The position numbers were made by a program, and so were the translations under genes. 64,000 bases of DNA. It comes from Pseudomonadota bacterium (GTDB lineage: Bacteria; Pseudomonadota; Gammaproteobacteria; Xanthomonadales; Rhodanobacteraceae). Below, in pieces: positions 31,767 to 41,515 of the stretch. The notes below the pieces were generated by a model. That model had not been told where the DNA came from. It worked only from the letters and a program-made list of their open reading frames with translations, and made no database searches. The stretch is taken from the NCBI GenBank assembly GCA_021795435.1, contig JAJYPJ010000007.1, positions 1-64,000 on the forward strand. The letters are read 5' to 3'. Every line of letters begins with the position of its first letter. Positions within the stretch are counted from its first letter, which is position 1.

Positions 31767-34270
31767 ACGCGCTTCTCGAAGACCGATTCGAAGAAGCCGG
31801 CGCTAGCCACCAATCAGCTCCGCGGGATGCTGTCCAGGTCGCGGCGCAGACGGCTTGCCGACGCATCGCGCCGCTGTGGCCCCTCGCTCATTTCGTCGCG
31901 GTCAACCCATTTGTTGGGTTAAGCGGCCGACATTTCCTGGAGGCTTCACAAATCATTGCGGCAACTCAAGGTGCCCGATTGATCCCGCACCGCAAGTTCT
32001 ATGCGGATCAGCTGACCCTGGGAATCCTCGCGGATTCGGATCTGGACGAGGCACTGCGCGAAGCGTCCACGGGCCAATCGTGCGGCATCACGGTTGAGAC
32101 GCTGAAACATCACCTGACGGGCGTTGACCCCGACTGGCGGCAAGTGTTGCCGACGCTCGCCGGCATCGCATCCGCGATGTTCGGTTTGCCGTTTGAGGAT
32201 CAAGTCGATGCGCAACTCAACCAATGGGCTTCAGCATACTTTGACCAGGGCCAAGCGATCTGGCCCTCGCCGTGGCGGCATCTCCCTCCGTACCCCGCAT
32301 GGCGCGCACACGCATTGATTGACCGCGGACCGGAGATGGCAGGCTGTCACGGTTTTCGGGCCGCCATCCGATCAATCCCCGACAGCGCCGACACACTGAT
32401 CCGCAATGCCGTCAACGCGCTCTGTCTTCCGACCGACGCATTGACCATGTACTTCCATCGCCTGCTTGCGACGCTCGGTGGCTGGGCAGGCCATGCTCGC
32501 TATCGCGATTGGCAACGCGAACTGCATGGATCTGCGGCCATGGAAGATACGAAAAATCTCCTGGCGGTGCGGCTTGCCTGGGACGTGATTGCCTGGCGTC
32601 TGTCACCTGAACCAGATCGAGTCCTCGCGCGCTGGCTGGAAGGTGCTTCACGTTTTTCAGAACCCCAACCAAGCAGCCACATCCCGAGTGAGCTCGACAT
32701 CGACGCGACGCTGCAACGTGCCTACGAAATTGGCTATCAGCGCGACCTCGCCAGGCAGTTGCAATCGAGCGCGGCAGCGCGACCAGCGATGTCTCGCCCG
32801 CAGCCGGGGTCCATACAAGCAGTTTTCTGCATCGACGTGAGGTCAGAAGTATTTCGGCGTGCTCTGGAGATGGCATCTCCTGATGTGGAAACGCTCGGAT
32901 TCGCGGGCTTTTTTGGCATGCCGATCGAGTACGTGCCATTCGGTCGTCGTGATGGACACGCTCGGTGCCCGGTCTTGCTGGCGCCGAAATTCAAAGTGCA
33001 TGAGGCACCCGCGTGCGCGGCGCAAGGCGATTGCGCGCGCATGGAGCGTCGGTTTCGATTGCGGGAATTGAGGGCAACGGCATGGCAAGGATTCAAGCGC
33101 GGTGCCGTTGCGTCCTTCGCGTTCGTGGAAAGCCTTGGATTGATCTACGCCGTGCGTCTGATGATCGATAGTTTTGCGCGCGCCAGGTCCGTGGTTCCTT
33201 CCCGAAGCCCGAATGTGATGAAGCCGGATTTGTCCGCGAATGAGCCGTCAGCCGACGGGGCAGGGATCCCGCCGGGCGCACGGGTCGAGCTGGCCGCGGG
33301 CTTGCTGCGGGGAATGTCGCTGACGCAAGGGTTTGGCCGAGTGGTCCTACTGGTCGGCCATGGCGCGAGCACTGCCAATAATCCCTACGCGAGCGGGCTA
33401 GATTGCGGTGCCTGCGGTGGACATGGCGGCGAGCCCAATGCGCGTATCGCAGCTCGAATTCTCAACGACCTCGATGTTCGCGCGGCGATCGCAAGAATGG
33501 GCATCGATGTCCCGGCAGACACCTGGTTTCTGGCAGCCCGGCACGACACCACGACGGACATCGTGCAGCTTTATGACGTCGAAGGGATTCCTGTAACCCA
33601 CGCCAATGAATTGAATCGCCTCCAACGCGCCTTGGACGATGCGGGGACGCGTGCGCGTTCGGAGCGAGCCGTTCGGCTGGGAATATCGGCACTGCGTCGA
33701 ACAGATCAGCAGGTCATTGCGCGCAGCAATGACTGGAGCCAGCCACGTCCCGAATGGGGGCTTGCGAACTGCGCGGCCTTCATCGCGGCACCGCGGGAGC
33801 TCACGCGTGGACTGGACCTCGGTGGACGGGTCTTCCTCCACAGCTACGAGGCCCGGCTGGACCCCGATGTTCGCGTGCTCGAGCAGATCATGACCGCGCC
33901 GATGGTGGTGGCAAGCTGGATCAGCCTCCAGTACTACGCATCGGTCGTTGACAACGAGGCGCTGGGTAGTGGCAACAAGGTCCTCCACAACGTCGTGGGC
34001 GGCCTCGGCGTTTTTGAGGGTGCAAGGGGTCCTTTGCGCGTTGGGTTGCCATGGCAGTCCGTCTCCGATGGCGATCGACTGATGCATGAACCTCGACGTC
34101 TGTCGGTAGTCCTTGCCGCCTCAGTGGAGGCGATCGACCGGGTCATCGGGCGACAGCCAGGCGTACGCGAGCTTATCGAGAACGAATGGATTCACCTGTT
34201 TGCATTGCCGCCGGAGCAGGCTGTGGTCTGGCGGCGTCGGCCTGATGGGGCATGGGATCGCTTTGCGTGA
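31763..34270 (+). CDS. dabA: DUF2309 protein, DabA subunit of a DAB inorganic carbon transporter
   Basis: CA-like zinc-site motifs FCIDVRSE and VGHGASTANNPYASGLDCGACGGHGG; GTG start overlapping dabB stop (GTGA). Confidence 0.9.
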   Translation: MNALLEDRFEEAGASHQSAPRDAVQVAAQTACRRIAPLWPLAHFVAVNPFVGLSGRHFLEASQIIAATQGARLIPHRKFYADQLTLGILADSDLDEALREASTGQSCGITVETLKHHLTGVDPDWRQVLPTLAGIASAMFGLPFEDQVDAQLNQWASAYFDQGQAIWPSPWRHLPPYPAWRAHALIDRGPEMAGCHGFRAAIRSIPDSADTLIRNAVNALCLPTDALTMYFHRLLATLGGWAGHARYRDWQRELHGSAAMEDTKNLLAVRLAWDVIAWRLSPEPDRVLARWLEGASRFSEPQPSSHIPSELDIDATLQRAYEIGYQRDLARQLQSSAAARPAMSRPQPGSIQAVFCIDVRSEVFRRALEMASPDVETLGFAGFFGMPIEYVPFGRRDGHARCPVLLAPKFKVHEAPACAAQGDCARMERRFRLRELRATAWQGFKRGAVASFAFVESLGLIYAVRLMIDSFARARSVVPSRSPNVMKPDLSANEPSADGAGIPPGARVELAAGLLRGMSLTQGFGRVVLLVGHGASTANNPYASGLDCGACGGHGGEPNARIAARILNDLDVRAAIARMGIDVPADTWFLAARHDTTTDIVQLYDVEGIPVTHANELNRLQRALDDAGTRARSERAVRLGISALRRTDQQVIARSNDWSQPRPEWGLANCAAFIAAPRELTRGLDLGGRVFLHSYEARLDPDVRVLEQIMTAPMVVASWISLQYYASVVDNEALGSGNKVLHNVVGGLGVFEGARGPLRVGLPWQSVSDGDRLMHEPRRLSVVLAASVEAIDRVIGRQPGVRELIENEWIHLFALPPEQAVVWRRRPDGAWDRFA

Positions 34271-34517
34271 GTCAAGCGTCAAATGGTTCCTGAGCACTCA
34301 GTGACCACGCACTGCGAGGTCGGCTCGCTGGCGATCGTTCCGCGTCTGCACAGTTCCGGTGTGGGAAGCGCTCTGCGCTCGGGACGACGAGCGCATCTCG
34401 AACGTTTGGGAAATCCTGTCGTCCGGGCTGATCCTGTCAACGCGCCGGCAGGCTGCATGCCGTCAACGCGGCACTGACGTCGAGACGGGAATCTACGGGC
34501 AGCAAAGACGAGACTGA

Positions 34518-35384
34518 ATGAACGCGCGTGCTCGCATCTCCCTTCGCGGGGAAAAAGCTGTTATCGCAACCATGCATGGAAAGCAGAGGGTCATAGCTCC
34601 ACTGCTGGAACGGTTCCTCGGGCTGGACGCAACCGCGCCTCCAGGATTGGATACCGATCAATTCGGCACTTTTGCGCGCGATGTGCCGCGCCTCGGGACA
34701 CCTTTGGAGGCTGCGCGGTGGAAAATCCGGGACGGATTCGCCTTGATGCCCGGCGCGCGGATTGGGGTCGCGAGCGAGGGCAGTTTCGGATGCCATCCCG
34801 CCATTCCCTTCGTTCCATGGGGCCATGAGTGGATCGTTCTTCAGGACCGCGCCACCGGGTGGGAGGTCACGGGTCAGCACACAGGGCCCGCGAGGCATTT
34901 TGCGCATTTCCAGACCTCGGATCTTCACGCGGCCCTGGCCTTCGCCCATCGCGTTGGCTTTCCGCGGCAGGGAGTTATCGTCATGGGCGTGCTCGAAGGC
35001 GTGCCCTCGCCCGCCGCGTCACTGCACAAGGACTGCACCAGCGTGGACGAACTGGCACGGGTCGTCACGCAGGTCCTTGCACGTCACGCTGCGGTGTCCG
35101 TAGAGACGGACATGCGCGCCCACCGCAATCCCCTGCGCATGCGTTGCATACGACGTGCCATCATCGATCTCCTCAGGGCGTTTCGGAGCGGCTGCCCCTC
35201 ATGTGGTCGACCGGGATTCGTGGTGCACCGGCAAGTGCCAGGCCTGGCGTGCAGTAGCTGTGGTTGTCCCACCCGCGCAGTCAGGTCGCAAACGCTGCGC
35301 TGTCACGGCTGCGGCTACGAGGAGGATCATCCCGTCCCCTCGTCTTTCGCCGATCCTGCGCAATGTGATCGTTGCAATCCATGA
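34518..35384 (+). CDS. DUF6671-like protein with C-terminal zinc ribbons
   Basis: RGEKAVIATMHGKQRVIAPLLERFLGL...DTDQFGTF; four CxxC pairs (CPSC, CSSC, CHGC, CDRC) at the C-terminus. Family name is from memory. Confidence 0.65.
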   Translation: MNARARISLRGEKAVIATMHGKQRVIAPLLERFLGLDATAPPGLDTDQFGTFARDVPRLGTPLEAARWKIRDGFALMPGARIGVASEGSFGCHPAIPFVPWGHEWIVLQDRATGWEVTGQHTGPARHFAHFQTSDLHAALAFAHRVGFPRQGVIVMGVLEGVPSPAASLHKDCTSVDELARVVTQVLARHAAVSVETDMRAHRNPLRMRCIRRAIIDLLRAFRSGCPSCGRPGFVVHRQVPGLACSSCGCPTRAVRSQTLRCHGCGYEEDHPVPSSFADPAQCDRCNP

Positions 35385-35465
35385 AACGCGGCGGCGGACT
35401 TTTTGTCGAAGAAGAGCGAAGCTAGGGGTCTTTTGCGATAGCCGCTGGCCCAGGATCGAACCGTC

Positions 35466-36518
35466 ATGCCCACCAACCGCATCGAGATTACTCGCCCTGA
35501 CGATTGGCACGTCCATCTAAGGGATAGCCAGATATTGGCATCCGTCGTCGAGCACACCGCCCGTCGGTTTGCGCGTGCCATCGTGATGCCCAACTTGAAT
35601 CCGCCGGTGACGACCGTCGCGCAGGCGATGGATTACCGCAAGCGTATCCTCGCTTGCGTGCCTGCTGGGCTCCAATTTGACCCGCTGATGACGCTGTATC
35701 TCACGCAGGAGACGAGCCCAGCAGATATCAGGCAGGCGAAGGCAAGCGACGGTGTCGTGGCGGTGAAGCTCTATCCGCATGGCGCGACAACCCATTCTGA
35801 CGCTGGGGTATCGGATTTCAGGAGCATCTACCACGTGTTGGAGGCGATGGAGAGGGAGGACCTGCCATTGCTGGTGCACGGCGAGGTAACGGATCCGCGA
35901 GTCGATGTATTCGATCGGGAGAAGGTGTTCATCGATCGCCACCTGATTCCTTTGCGCGAGCAATTTCCCGGTCTTCGGATCGTTCTCGAACACATCACGA
36001 CCCAGGATGCAGTTCACTTTGTGCAATCGTCGGAGCACAACCTCGCCGCGACGATCACCGCCCACCACCTCCTGCTCAATCGCAATGCTCTCTTTGATGG
36101 CGGCATTCGCCCGCACCACTATTGCGCGCCCGTTCTGAAGCGCGAGCTTCATCGGCAAACGCTCATCGCGGCGGCAACAGGCGGTGATCCGCGGTTTTTC
36201 CTCGGAACCGACAGTGCACCGCATCCTCGGGAAGCCAAGCAGGCTGCCTGTGGCTGCGCGGGGATCTTCACCGCGCATGCCGCCATCGAGCTGTACGCCG
36301 AAGTGTTCGAGCATGCAGGGCATCTGGATCGGCTGGAGGCCTTTGCCAGCTTCCATGGGCCCGACTTTTACGGATTTGCGCGCAATCGTGGCCGACTGGT
36401 TCTGGAGCGTCGTTCCTGGACGGTGCCGGAGGCGCTGCCCCTCGGCGAGAGTGTCTGCATCCCCCTGCGCGCCGGTCAACCTGTCGCATGGTCATTGGCT
36501 GCACTGGATGAACGGTGA
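35466..36518 (+). CDS. pyrC: Dihydroorotase
   Basis: RPDDWHVHLRDSQIL, VVAVKLYPHGATTHSDAGV, LVHGEVTD, FLGTDSAPH. Confidence 0.96.
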   Translation: MPTNRIEITRPDDWHVHLRDSQILASVVEHTARRFARAIVMPNLNPPVTTVAQAMDYRKRILACVPAGLQFDPLMTLYLTQETSPADIRQAKASDGVVAVKLYPHGATTHSDAGVSDFRSIYHVLEAMEREDLPLLVHGEVTDPRVDVFDREKVFIDRHLIPLREQFPGLRIVLEHITTQDAVHFVQSSEHNLAATITAHHLLLNRNALFDGGIRPHHYCAPVLKRELHRQTLIAAATGGDPRFFLGTDSAPHPREAKQAACGCAGIFTAHAAIELYAEVFEHAGHLDRLEAFASFHGPDFYGFARNRGRLVLERRSWTVPEALPLGESVCIPLRAGQPVAWSLAALDER

Positions 36519-36828
36519 TTTAGTCGGGTCGGGAGGATGGCAATCCACTGTGCGTCTGATCTATTCCAACGAAACGATCCACTGGTCGTCAATGGATAGG
36601 TTGCTCGCCGAGAATCCGCCGAAGAAACGCCGGCATGGACGACCGCGACCATCCGGCCAGTCCCGGGAACATGGAATTCGATGCGGCGGGCCCAGAGCCC
36701 GGTTGATAACTCCTTGCAACTCGGTGCGTGACAAAGATCGTCATTGACGACCGGACCCGAGCCGCCGACATCATGCGAGGGCGGTCGCTACAGGCATGCA
36801 TTCCGGGATTTCGGCAGCCAACGGATCG

Positions 36829-37314
36829 CTAACCAAGCACACCATGATTTGCCTGCCAGAGTGTCCAACAAAGCAACCCTGCAAAGCCTGTCCAGGCCAG
36901 ATAGGGAACGAGCAGCAGCGCAGCTACTTTGCGGATGGTCCAAAACGTTGCCAGCGTGGCGGTAACCAGCGCGATCAGCACGGTGATGGTCGTGAACGCA
37001 AGCAGGCCGTCATGCCAGCGGAAAAATGTCCAGGACCAGAATCCGTTGACAGCAAGCTGGAGGACGAACAGCCCCGTGGCGAACTTTGTCCGCTGTCTCG
37101 ATTCCCACATCAGCCAGAGGCTGACGCCCATCAGCGTGTAGAGCACGCTCCAGACCGGACCAAAGAGCCACGGCGGCGGCGCCCACGCCGGCTGGCTCAG
37201 GCGCGCGTAGTACATCGCTGCGTCAACGGAAGCGAGCGCTCCAACGGCGGCAGCGGCATAGACCAGGAGTAGAGAGCCAAGGAAGCGCAGGCATGGCGTG
37301 GATCGTACTGGCAT
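36829..37314 (-). CDS. TspO/MBR family tryptophan-rich sensory protein
   Basis: LSQPAWAPPPWLFGPVWSVLYTLMGVSLWLMW, NGFWSWTFF; ~5 TM, Trp-rich. Confidence 0.88.
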   Translation of the reverse strand: MPVRSTPCLRFLGSLLLVYAAAAVGALASVDAAMYYARLSQPAWAPPPWLFGPVWSVLYTLMGVSLWLMWESRQRTKFATGLFVLQLAVNGFWSWTFFRWHDGLLAFTTITVLIALVTATLATFWTIRKVAALLLVPYLAWTGFAGLLCWTLWQANHGVLG

Positions 37315-37466
37315 GGTCGTGCTCGTCAGACTTTGCGTCGGCGGGGCGGTGTTGCCCCCGCCGATCTTGTACCACCCCGCGCAACGATGCCTGATCTCAG
37401 CTCGCGAGGGCGTTGCTTCGTGGCAGTGACTGGCCGAAGAGGGCGGTGCGGACGCTTCGACTGGCG

Positions 37467-38591
37467 CTATCGGGGGCGGAGCCGACGCTCGGCCGTCTCC
37501 AACAGCATTCGAGGGCTTGGACTGTGTTCACGACTGCGTTCAACGACGCGGACAGCCCGATTCAGACCATCGCCTTGAGCAACCCGTGCGGGGATGCTGT
37601 CCAATATCTTCTGCACGGTTGATCCATCATGCCCGATCGCGACCAATCCAACGCATTGCTGTGACCAGCGTACGGGTTGGATATTCATCCGTTCGTGTTG
37701 CCGCAACCACTCCGCCAGATGCAGCACGGGTCCATGGTCATCCGTCGTTCCTTCTCCCTTGATTGAATGGACCGGAACCGTGATGACGCCGACCGCGATC
37801 TGCTTTGATTCGGCCTTCCGTGCGTGCCAATTCAATTGCATCCAATTCAACGCCGCCTCGCGCGTCATCAGTCCAGTTTCGGTATCAAAGTCCGCCAGGC
37901 GATGCGTACGCCAGAGCATGTTGGCCTGAAGCAGGCCAGCAAGTGCAGCGGTGCCGCCAATGACTAAATCGACCCAGAGCGAGGCCCACTCGCTGGCACT
38001 GAGTGAATCAATCCTCCAGCCGTGCATGTCCGAGACGGCCTGGGCCGCGGCGATCGCGAGAACGATCGGCGCCGATTCAAGCAACGAGAGCGGGAAAAGC
38101 GCCAGACCGGCAACGTAAATAACCGGTAGCCGCTCGTAGAGCAAGATGGCGGCGGCCTCGGCAGTGGATGCCATGTCACCAACATGCGGCGCGGATGCGA
38201 ATACCGACCGCGCATAGGCATGGAAAAGCACCGGAACGGCCACGAGCCCAATCAAAGTCAAGTACGCGTGCAGCCGGGTGGCCCGTTCGGCAAGCATGAG
38301 CGAGGTAACCAGCAAGAGGCCCAGGCCGCAGGAAGCTGCGAGACGACCAACGATCAGTGCGTTGACCACGTCCGGCGGAAACATCATCGCGTCGATGATG
38401 ATCCACAGGTCCACCAGGATCATGAATACCCACGCCAGAACCTCTGTGCGCCGCATGATGATCTGGGCGCGTTCACGGTGGAAGACCACGGACGACGTTC
38501 GCGGGAATCGAAATAACAGCACCCGATCGGCATCCTGCGAGCCGATGAAATAGGCGAGTTGACGGTGAAGGAATGAGGATAGAGGCTTCAT
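37467..38591 (-). CDS. Membrane protein with degenerate GGDEF-like domain
   Basis: N-terminal multi-TM region, then DFDTETGLMTREAALNWMQLNW resembling the D-x-LTGLxNR start of GGDEF domains; signature replaced by RWSQQCVGLVAI. Confidence 0.6.
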   Translation of the reverse strand: MKPLSSFLHRQLAYFIGSQDADRVLLFRFPRTSSVVFHRERAQIIMRRTEVLAWVFMILVDLWIIIDAMMFPPDVVNALIVGRLAASCGLGLLLVTSLMLAERATRLHAYLTLIGLVAVPVLFHAYARSVFASAPHVGDMASTAEAAAILLYERLPVIYVAGLALFPLSLLESAPIVLAIAAAQAVSDMHGWRIDSLSASEWASLWVDLVIGGTAALAGLLQANMLWRTHRLADFDTETGLMTREAALNWMQLNWHARKAESKQIAVGVITVPVHSIKGEGTTDDHGPVLHLAEWLRQHERMNIQPVRWSQQCVGLVAIGHDGSTVQKILDSIPARVAQGDGLNRAVRVVERSREHSPSPRMLLETAERRLRPR

Positions 38592-39112
38592 TGCGGGTTC
38601 CAGGGAACGGGTGGTGGTGGCTGCAATCCCAATCGGCAGGCCATGCCTCGTCGCTACTGGCGGCGAGGCGCAGCGCCCGCCACGCTAAGCGGCCTGGCCG
38701 GGGCGCCGCTTGATCCATGGCAAGCGGCCACCCCTGGCAGGGTGCGGCATTCGCGCGCAGCGAATCGGCACCTCGGTGCCTACCAAGGGCCGCAGGGGCA
38801 ACCCGCGCTCACGATCCAGGACGGTTGGTTGCATGCGACGCCGGGAGGAAATGCCTGGCGCGACTGGAGGTTTCCGGTTGATGACGACTGGAGCCTGATC
38901 GCCGGATCGGATGCCGCCGGGTGTTTCACCATGCAGAGGCATCCGAACCCTCGCAATGCACCGCAGAGGCGCGCGCGCGAGCCGGTGCAGGGCGGACCGA
39001 CTGGTGCGACGACACCGGGAGAGCCGTTGTCGCGGGTCCGATTCGGCGGAATGCCCATGAGCCGACGGGCTGCGCGTGGCCGATTGCGGAAAATTCACGA
39101 CCGGCATCGATA

Positions 39113-41257
39113 ATGGTCGCTGGTCCCGCACCGATTTTTGCCATGCCTGTCGCCGAGCTGCTGCGCCAGATTCCATTGGAGCTACCCGATCCGGAGCGGT
39201 TGCGGGACTCGATCCGGCAGGCTTTCCACGTCACCTTCGATTCCTACGAATCGCTGTTCACACTGTTGCGCAATGATGAAGCATATCTGCGCAAGCCGAT
39301 CGCGTTGCGCCATCCACTGATTTTTTATCTTGGCCACACGGCGACGTTTTTCATTAACAAGTTCGTGCTTGCAGGCATCGATTCGCGACGAGTCGATCCA
39401 CGGCTTGAGTCGATGTTCGCGGTAGGGGTGGACGAGATGTCCTGGGATGACCTGGATGACCGGCAATATGCATGGCCACGGGTCGAGGACGTGTGGGCTT
39501 ATCGAACCAAGGTTCGCGAACATGTCGACACAGTCTTGGACCGATTGCCACTTAATGGTCCGGTCGGCTGGGACAGCCCCTGGTGGGTGGTGCTCATGGG
39601 CATCGAGCACGAGCGAATTCACCTTGAGACTTCCTCGGTCCTGATCCGCCAGCAGAAACTCGACCTCGTCTGCGCCAACGCGGCATGGGCGCCTTGTCGG
39701 GAGACGGGGGATGCGCCTGTGCCGGAGTTTGTGGACATTCCCCCGCTGCGTTTTCGGCTCGGCCGTGAGCGCGCCGATCCCGGATGCTATGGCTGGGATA
39801 ATGAATTCGGTGAGCACCAAGCATCGACCGATGCGTTCAGGGCGGGCCGGTACTTGGTCAGCAATCACGAATTCCTCGCGTTCGTGACGGATGGGGGTTA
39901 CCAGAACGACAGGTATTGGACCGAGGAAGGCCTTGCGTGGAAGCGGTTCGCCAAGGTTGAGCACCCCGAATTCTGGATCAGGCATGCCGATGGTTGGCGA
40001 CTCCGGCTGCTGGCCGAAGAGACCCCGATGCCATGGGACTGGCCAGTGGAAACGAATGCCCACGAGGCCAAGGCGTTCTGCAACTGGATGGCGAGCGAAA
40101 CGGGCTTGGGGATCCGCCTGCCAGGAGAGGACGAGTGGCACGCCCTGAGGATTCACGCCGGAGTTCCGGACGGAGTCCGCGAGCCGCTGCCAAAGGCGCA
40201 AATCGGTCTTGCGCAGCAGGCATCGAGTTGCCCGGTGACCCGTCATGCCCATGGTCCCCTGTGTGACGTCGTTGGCAATGTCTGGCAGTGGTGTGAAACG
40301 CCGATGCATCCCTTTGCCGGGTTCGCTGTGCATCCCGCGTACGATGACTTCACCACGCCCACGTTCGACGGTCGACACGCCTTGATCAAGGGGGGCTCCT
40401 GGATTTCGTGCGGCAACCTGGCGGAACCAGCCTCGCGTTATGCGTTCCGGCGCCATTTCTTCCAGCATGCGGGTTTCCGTTATGTCGCTGCGGAACGGCC
40501 GCCTTCGATGCCGAGGCTGTCGCGGTACGAGGATGATGCGCAGGTCGCGCAGTACTGCGAGTTCCACTGGGGCGATACGTTTTTCGAGGTGCCCAATTTT
40601 CCCAAGGCGCTCGCTCACCTATGCGTGCAGGCGATGGAGGGCCGGCCAATGCATCGCGCGCTCGACCTTGGTTGCGCCACGGGACGCGCAACCTTCGAGC
40701 TCGCGAGGTCCTTCCAGCAGGTCACGGGCATCGATTTCTCTGCGCGGTTCATCAGCGTCGGCGACCGCCTCCTGCGCGACGGTTGCATCCGGTACACGGT
40801 GATCGACGAAGGCGAATTGGTAGGCTACCGCGAACATACCTTGGCAGAGCACGGTTTACAGGCGTTCGGCTCGCGCGTGACGTTTTTCCAGGGCGATGCG
40901 TGCAATTTGAGGACCGTATTCACAGGCTACGACCTTGTCCTCGCCGCAAATCTGATTGACCGTCTCGACAATCCACGGCTGTTCCTCCAGGAAATCCATC
41001 GGCGCATCAATCGTGGTGGCCTGCTGGTCATTGCTTCGCCCTGCACCTGGCTGGAGGAGCATACGCCCAGGGCCAACTGGATTGGCGGATTCAAGCAGGA
41101 CGGCGAGAGCTTCACGACCCTCGATGGCCTGCATGCATTGCTGGATGCCAACTTCGAACAGTTCGGGCCGGCGCACAACGTGCCCTTTGTCATTCGCGAG
41201 ACCCGAAGAAAGTTTCAGCATACGGTGTCCGAGGTCACGATATGGTCCCGGCGATGA
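39113..41257 (+). CDS. ovoA: 5-histidylcysteine sulfoxide synthase with fused SAM methyltransferase
   Basis: HX3HXE iron motif in GIEHERIHLETSS, FGE-sulfatase domain (GNVWQWCETPMHPF, RHALIKGGSWISCGNLAEPASRYAFRRHFFQHAGFRYV), C-terminal MTase (ALDLGCATGRATFELA). Confidence 0.93.
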   Translation: MVAGPAPIFAMPVAELLRQIPLELPDPERLRDSIRQAFHVTFDSYESLFTLLRNDEAYLRKPIALRHPLIFYLGHTATFFINKFVLAGIDSRRVDPRLESMFAVGVDEMSWDDLDDRQYAWPRVEDVWAYRTKVREHVDTVLDRLPLNGPVGWDSPWWVVLMGIEHERIHLETSSVLIRQQKLDLVCANAAWAPCRETGDAPVPEFVDIPPLRFRLGRERADPGCYGWDNEFGEHQASTDAFRAGRYLVSNHEFLAFVTDGGYQNDRYWTEEGLAWKRFAKVEHPEFWIRHADGWRLRLLAEETPMPWDWPVETNAHEAKAFCNWMASETGLGIRLPGEDEWHALRIHAGVPDGVREPLPKAQIGLAQQASSCPVTRHAHGPLCDVVGNVWQWCETPMHPFAGFAVHPAYDDFTTPTFDGRHALIKGGSWISCGNLAEPASRYAFRRHFFQHAGFRYVAAERPPSMPRLSRYEDDAQVAQYCEFHWGDTFFEVPNFPKALAHLCVQAMEGRPMHRALDLGCATGRATFELARSFQQVTGIDFSARFISVGDRLLRDGCIRYTVIDEGELVGYREHTLAEHGLQAFGSRVTFFQGDACNLRTVFTGYDLVLAANLIDRLDNPRLFLQEIHRRINRGGLLVIASPCTWLEEHTPRANWIGGFKQDGESFTTLDGLHALLDANFEQFGPAHNVPFVIRETRRKFQHTVSEVTIWSRR

Positions 41258-41515
41258 CGAAGCCTCAGTGCCGATCGGCCTGACCTGTGGCGCTGAGTGC
41301 CCAGGTGGCGTGCCGCCCTTGAATAGAACCGCCGTCGCATCGCGTGGCATCCCCAGATCGAACGGGAGGGAAGCCAGGGCTGCAGCGAATGTTCTGCAGA
41401 GCGTTGCGGCTGCCAGAAGGCACTGGCACGCCGACCGCCTCCGGGCGATCATCGGCGGGCGCCGCCATTCCGGGGAGGCGCGGCGGGTTGGCTTCGCGTC
41501 CGCTGACCGGCGCGA

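Noticed and set aside
39182-40618. 478-aa minus-strand ORF opposite ovoA
   Set aside because: Shadow ORF; His/Arg/Gly-rich composition with no domain, and ovoA is unambiguous on the + strand.
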